A stretch of 64,000 nt of DNA from contig DDPR01000004.1 in assembly GCA_002342295.1 (NCBI GenBank), positions 14,122 to 78,121 of the forward strand, read 5' to 3'. How positions within the stretch are numbered: position 1 is the first letter of the stretch; each line of letters begins with the position of its first letter. The notes beneath the pieces are model-generated. The model saw only the letters and a program-made list of their open reading frames with translations. It did no database searches and was not told the origin of the DNA. Positions 60,581 through 64,000 of the stretch are shown one piece after another. Source of the stretch: Burkholderiales bacterium UBA2463 (GTDB lineage: Bacteria; Pseudomonadota; Gammaproteobacteria; Burkholderiales; Burkholderiaceae_A). Made by a program: the position numbers and the translations under genes.

Positions 60581-62680
60581 CTAGGCCGCCTTTGCGGAGT
60601 CTGCGTCAAGGCCGCTGTGTCGGAGCAGGGGGTCCATGCTGGGTTTTCGGCCTCTGAAGGCCACGAAGGAGTCCAGCGCCGGGCGTGATCCGCCGCGGGA
60701 GAGCACTTCCGCATGAAATCGATGACCCACATGGCCGTATCCGTCGATGCCCGCCTCCTCAAAAGCCGCGTAGGCGTCGGCTGACAGCACCTCGGCCCAC
60801 TTGTAGCTGTAGTAGCCAGCCGCATAGCCTCCCGCGAAGATATGACTAAAGCTCTGAGCGAACCGGTTGAAACTCGGCGGCTGAATCACCGACACCTCGC
60901 CTCGCACCTCTTGAAGGATTCGCATGATGGCGGCGCCCGCCTCCACCGGCCCACTCGGCTCGAGGTCGGTGAGCTCCTCGTGGATTCGAATGTCAAAGAG
61001 CGAGAACTCGATCTGCCGAAGCATGAAAAGCCCGCTCTGGAAATTCCTTGCAGCCAGCATTTTCTTGAATAACGCGTGGGGGAGGGGCTGTCCGCTATCC
61101 ACGTGCGCGGTCATGGTCGAGAGCGTCTCCCACTCCCAGCAGAAGTTCTCCATAAACTGACTTGGCAACTCCACTGCATCCCACTCAACACCGTTGATGC
61201 CTGACACCTCGAGCTCATCGACCTCTGTCAGGAGGTGATGCAGACCGTGTCCACACTCATGAAAGAGGGTAATGACATCGTCGTGGGTTAGGGTGGTGGG
61301 CTTGTCTGACGTTGGTGCGGCAAAGTTGCAATTCAGCAGAGCGATGGGTGTTTGCAGGGCGCCCCCGAGTCGACGGCGTCCTCTGCTGTCGTCCATCCAA
61401 GCACCTCCGCGCTTGGTGGAGCGCGCATAAAGGTCAAGAAATAAATGACCGACGAGGTGATCGCCTCGGTGGACCTCAAAGATCTGCACATCGGTGTGCC
61501 AAGCCGGCGAGGGGGCCAGCCCGATCATCGGTCGGATATCCACGTCAAAAAGTCTGTTCACCAGGCCGAAGAGGCCGCGAAGAACGCTAGGGAGGGGGAA
61601 GTACTGGCGTACCTCATCCTCCGAAAAGCTGTAACGGTCTTCTCGCAGTTTTTCGCTTGCGAAGGCGATATCCCAAGGCTGGAGGTCGGGCAAGGAGAGT
61701 CGTTCGCGGGCGAAGTCGCGGAGTTCCTCAAGGTCGCGCAGGGCGTTGGGGCGGGCCTTCTTGGCCAACTCCCTTAAAAAGTCGCAGACAGTCTTTGGCG
61801 AGTCGGCCATCTTGGACGCAAGTGACATCTGGGCGGCATGGGAGAGGCCGAGAAGCTTTGCGCGTCTCTGGCGCAGCAAGAGAATCTCCCCCATGACAGC
61901 GGTGTTGTCGTGCTGCGGCCCTTCGGTGGCAAGCTCAGATGCTCGACGTGCATGCTTTGCATAGAGATCCTCGCGCAGCGCCCGATCCGCGGCCATCTGA
62001 AGGACGGGCATGAGGCTGGGCTGCTGCAGGGTGAACACAAAGCCTTCCAGGCCGCGGCGACCGGCCTCCGCTGCAGCGGCCTCTCGGGCGTGAGCTGGGA
62101 TCCCGGTGAGCCTTGACTCGTCTTCTATGTGGACAACGGTCGCGTTGGTGCTGTCGAGCAGGTTCTCTGAGAATGTCTGGGAAAGCTGGGCCAGTCGGGC
62201 CGCTGTGCGCACGAACTCCTCTTTGTCGTGCGGTTCGAGTTCTGCACCCCCCAGCCGAAAGTCGCGGATTGCGTTGGAGAGTGCCTGCAGTCGCGCGGGA
62301 TGCGAGGTGACGTCCGCAGCCTGTTGCAGCAACTTCATTTTGTTGAAGAGTCGAATGTCTTGGGCGAGGGCCGACCAGAAGTGTGTGACGGCCTCAAGCC
62401 TGCTGTTGGTCGCCTCTCGCCATTCCGGACTGTCCATGACCCCGCCCATATGTCCCACGGCAGACCAGGCGCGACCCAGACGTTCCGTGGCGATGCTTAA
62501 GGGGAGCATCGCGTCTTGCCAGGTCGCCGGCGTATTGACGCTCACCACTCGCTCGAGCGTGGCCTGGGCGTGTGAAATAAGGGCGTCTATGCCGACCGAA
62601 ACCTCCTCGGGGCTGAGCAGATCGTATCGAGGGAGGGCGACGGGGTCGAGGAGGGGATCGAAGATGTGCGAGGTCGTCAT
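60581..62680 (-). CDS. prlC: Oligopeptidase A (M3 metallopeptidase)
   Basis: Cytosolic zinc oligopeptidase degrading peptides such as cleaved signal peptides; 699 aa. The zinc motif HECGH is at residues 474-478 in TLFHECGHGLHHLL, with the third ligand glutamate in the following NGVEWDAVELPSQFMENFCWE. It begins at ATG 62680, 34 bases from the divergent DUF1330 gene, and queC follows on the same strand. Confidence 0.96.
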   Translation of the reverse strand: MTTSHIFDPLLDPVALPRYDLLSPEEVSVGIDALISHAQATLERVVSVNTPATWQDAMLPLSIATERLGRAWSAVGHMGGVMDSPEWREATNSRLEAVTHFWSALAQDIRLFNKMKLLQQAADVTSHPARLQALSNAIRDFRLGGAELEPHDKEEFVRTAARLAQLSQTFSENLLDSTNATVVHIEDESRLTGIPAHAREAAAAEAGRRGLEGFVFTLQQPSLMPVLQMAADRALREDLYAKHARRASELATEGPQHDNTAVMGEILLLRQRRAKLLGLSHAAQMSLASKMADSPKTVCDFLRELAKKARPNALRDLEELRDFARERLSLPDLQPWDIAFASEKLREDRYSFSEDEVRQYFPLPSVLRGLFGLVNRLFDVDIRPMIGLAPSPAWHTDVQIFEVHRGDHLVGHLFLDLYARSTKRGGAWMDDSRGRRRLGGALQTPIALLNCNFAAPTSDKPTTLTHDDVITLFHECGHGLHHLLTEVDELEVSGINGVEWDAVELPSQFMENFCWEWETLSTMTAHVDSGQPLPHALFKKMLAARNFQSGLFMLRQIEFSLFDIRIHEELTDLEPSGPVEAGAAIMRILQEVRGEVSVIQPPSFNRFAQSFSHIFAGGYAAGYYSYKWAEVLSADAYAAFEEAGIDGYGHVGHRFHAEVLSRGGSRPALDSFVAFRGRKPSMDPLLRHSGLDADSAKAA

Positions 62681-62714
62681 AGCGGAAGCTTAGCGTGACT
62701 GGGCCTGATGTAGC

Positions 62715-63017
62715 ATGAAGACCATGAGGAAAGCTTATGTGATTGCCCAGCTCACGATCCAAGATCCCAGCGCCTTTGCTGTGTATAGCGACCGAGTGGA
62801 GCGCACCGTGCTGGATTTCGAGGGCCGGTTCCTTGTTCGCTCTGGATCTGCTCTCGTGCTTGATGGCGAACCCCTTGGCCCGTTTAACGTGGTCGTTGAA
62901 TTCCCGAGCCTTGCTCGAGCCCAAGCATGGTATGAATCAGACGCCTATCAGGCCATTCTTCCCGATCGCCTGAATCATTCGATGGGACCAGTCGTGCTGG
63001 TCGAAGCCTACTCATGA
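62715..63017 (+). CDS. DUF1330 family protein
   Basis: Small dimeric alpha-beta barrel-like protein, 100 aa. Typical pattern: AYVIAQLTIQDPSAFAVYSDRV, RFLVRSGSALVLDGEP and VVVEFPSLARAQAWYESDAYQAI. Function unknown. ATG 62724 is an alternative start. The stop overlaps the thiolase start as ATGA, so the two proteins may act together. Confidence 0.88.
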   Translation: MKTMRKAYVIAQLTIQDPSAFAVYSDRVERTVLDFEGRFLVRSGSALVLDGEPLGPFNVVVEFPSLARAQAWYESDAYQAILPDRLNHSMGPVVLVEAYS

Positions 63018-64000
63018 TCTCTCCCTGCATCGTGGGCTGGGGCCATACCCGCTTTGGCAAACACACCGAGCGCAGCATCCCCTCCCTCATTGAGGAGGCT
63101 GTGACTGAAGCGCTTTCGAGGGCAGCACTCTCCCCCGAAGACATTGATGCCATCTTCTTGGGCCACTTTAATGGCGGATTCGTTGGGCAGGACTTCAGCG
63201 CGCCCCTTGTCGGCTTGGCCATCCCCGCCCTCAGGACTACGCCCGCCTGTCGTCTTGAGAACGCTTGTGCGACTGGTTCTGCTGCCATCTGGGCCGCCAG
63301 AGACTCGGTGGCGAGCGGCCGCGTTCGACGGGCACTCGTCGTCGGCGTTGAGAAGATGACCGAGAGGACATCAACAGAGGCCGGAGAGATTCTCCTTCGA
63401 TGCTCATTCACCGAGGAGGAGCGCTCTACCCCTGGGGGATTTGCTGGAATCTTTGCGCGGTTTGCGCAGGCCTACTTTGAAAGGTACGGAGATCAGAGTG
63501 ATGCGCTTGCCTACATTGCAGCAAAGAACCACGCAAATGGCTGTTCGAATCCCTACGCCCATTTTCAAAAGGATCTCGGACTGGCTTTCTGCAAGACGGC
63601 CTCTGAGCGTAACCCTTATGTTGCCGGCCCACTCAAGCGCAGTGATTGTTCTCCGGTGACAGATGGGGCCGCGGCTCTGGTCATCGCCAACGAGGCCCGC
63701 CCGTCGGCCTCTGTGCCGGCGATCTCTTGGTTGTCTGCAACCCAGGTGAACGATTCTTTTCCCATGTCCACCCGGGACCTGACTCAGTTTGGGGCGGCTC
63801 GACTTGCTTGGCAGAAGGGTTTGAGGGATGCCAGGATCACCTTGGACGATCTCAGCCTTGTCGAGACCCACGACTGCTTCACCATTGCCGAACTGATGCA
63901 ATACGAGGCGATGGGATTGTGCGCCGCCGGAGAGGCAGCTCGAGTGGCTTGCGATGGATCCACCCACAAGGAGGGGCGGTTACCCGTCAATCCGTCGGGT
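63014..64000 (+). CDS. Thiolase-like acetyl-CoA acetyltransferase (3' end missing)
   Basis: Thiolase-fold protein, first 329 residues; the gene runs off the right edge. The start ATG 63014 overlaps the DUF1330 stop and gives SPCIVGWGHTRFGKHTERS, the N-terminus of the SCP2-thiolase/acetyl-CoA acetyltransferase subgroup. The acyl-carrying cysteine is in LENACATGSAAI (about residue 80), and the catalytic histidine in VETHDCFTIAEL. The last visible residues NPSG are the beginning of the GG-rich loop that follows. Members of this subgroup often have a DUF35 zinc-ribbon partner downstream, which would lie outside this window. Confidence 0.9.
   Translation, partial: MISPCIVGWGHTRFGKHTERSIPSLIEEAVTEALSRAALSPEDIDAIFLGHFNGGFVGQDFSAPLVGLAIPALRTTPACRLENACATGSAAIWAARDSVASGRVRRALVVGVEKMTERTSTEAGEILLRCSFTEEERSTPGGFAGIFARFAQAYFERYGDQSDALAYIAAKNHANGCSNPYAHFQKDLGLAFCKTASERNPYVAGPLKRSDCSPVTDGAAALVIANEARPSASVPAISWLSATQVNDSFPMSTRDLTQFGAARLAWQKGLRDARITLDDLSLVETHDCFTIAELMQYEAMGLCAAGEAARVACDGSTHKEGRLPVNPSG

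Noticed and set aside
1..64000. CRISPR arrays, insertion sequences, prophage genes or attachment sites
   Set aside because: I saw no regularly spaced repeats, transposase or integrase motifs, or flanking duplications; the only tRNA has no adjacent integrase.

Overview
The window reads as a compact, GC-rich betaproteobacterial chromosome, most likely order Burkholderiales. Reasons: the run tyrB / uvrB / low-molecular-weight phosphatase / iscR-iscS-iscU-iscA-hscB-hscA-fdx, the rimP-nusA-infB-rbfA-truB block, scpB-rluB, a TAXI-type TRAP transporter and a 3-hydroxybutyrate dehydrogenase. This is inferred from gene content and order; no 16S gene is present. There are no insertion sequences, phage genes, CRISPR arrays or rRNA genes. 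No gene-free stretch exceeds about 230 bases.

Layout. 1-5.7 kb: a small catabolic island with a TRAP permease (cut by the left edge), its TAXI binding protein, a 3-hydroxyacyl-CoA dehydrogenase-type enzyme, a DapA-type aldolase/dehydratase and an IlvD/Edd-type sugar-acid dehydratase. 5.7-8.5 kb: queD-queE (7-deazaguanine synthesis), a carboxymuconolactone-decarboxylase-like protein and tyrB. 8.7-17 kb: uvrB, a phosphatase and the complete Fe-S assembly operon behind an IscR-type box. 16.8-19.6 kb: prfB with its programmed frameshift, lysS and a small lipoprotein. 19.7-29.9 kb: recJ with a coupled unknown gene, lolC-lolD, a DUF2062 membrane protein, tatD-comEC, 3-hydroxybutyrate dehydrogenase and a coupled alpha/beta hydrolase. 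29.9-35.7 kb: a ferric-iron binding protein, a GlcG/HbpS-like protein, class I fumarase, a YqhA-like membrane protein and acetyl-CoA synthetase. 35.7-46.4 kb: tRNA-Ser(GGA), scpB-rluB, the transcription/translation operon rimP-nusA-infB-rbfA-truB, then typA and gmhA. 46.4-54.9 kb: mog, pmbA, spoT-rpoZ-gmk-yicC and rph-rdgB-hemW. 54.9-59.1 kb: glnA-ntrB-ntrC with a textbook sigma-54/NtrC control region. 59.1-64 kb: xthA, queC, prlC, a DUF1330 protein and a thiolase cut by the right edge.

Most genes are housekeeping. What stands out is packing. Of ten convergent gene pairs, seven overlap at their 3' ends; three of these share a single palindromic CTAG that supplies a TAG stop to both strands. 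One divergent pair shares a CATG as the start codon of both genes, and a second may do so. Same-strand neighbours are repeatedly joined by ATGA, TAATG or 8-base overlaps.

I did not find a clearly new multi-gene system. The best leads are the catabolic island, the overlapping gene ends, an atypical QueD/QueE pair, the three-site NtrC enhancer that runs into hemW, and a possible attenuator ahead of rimP-nusA.
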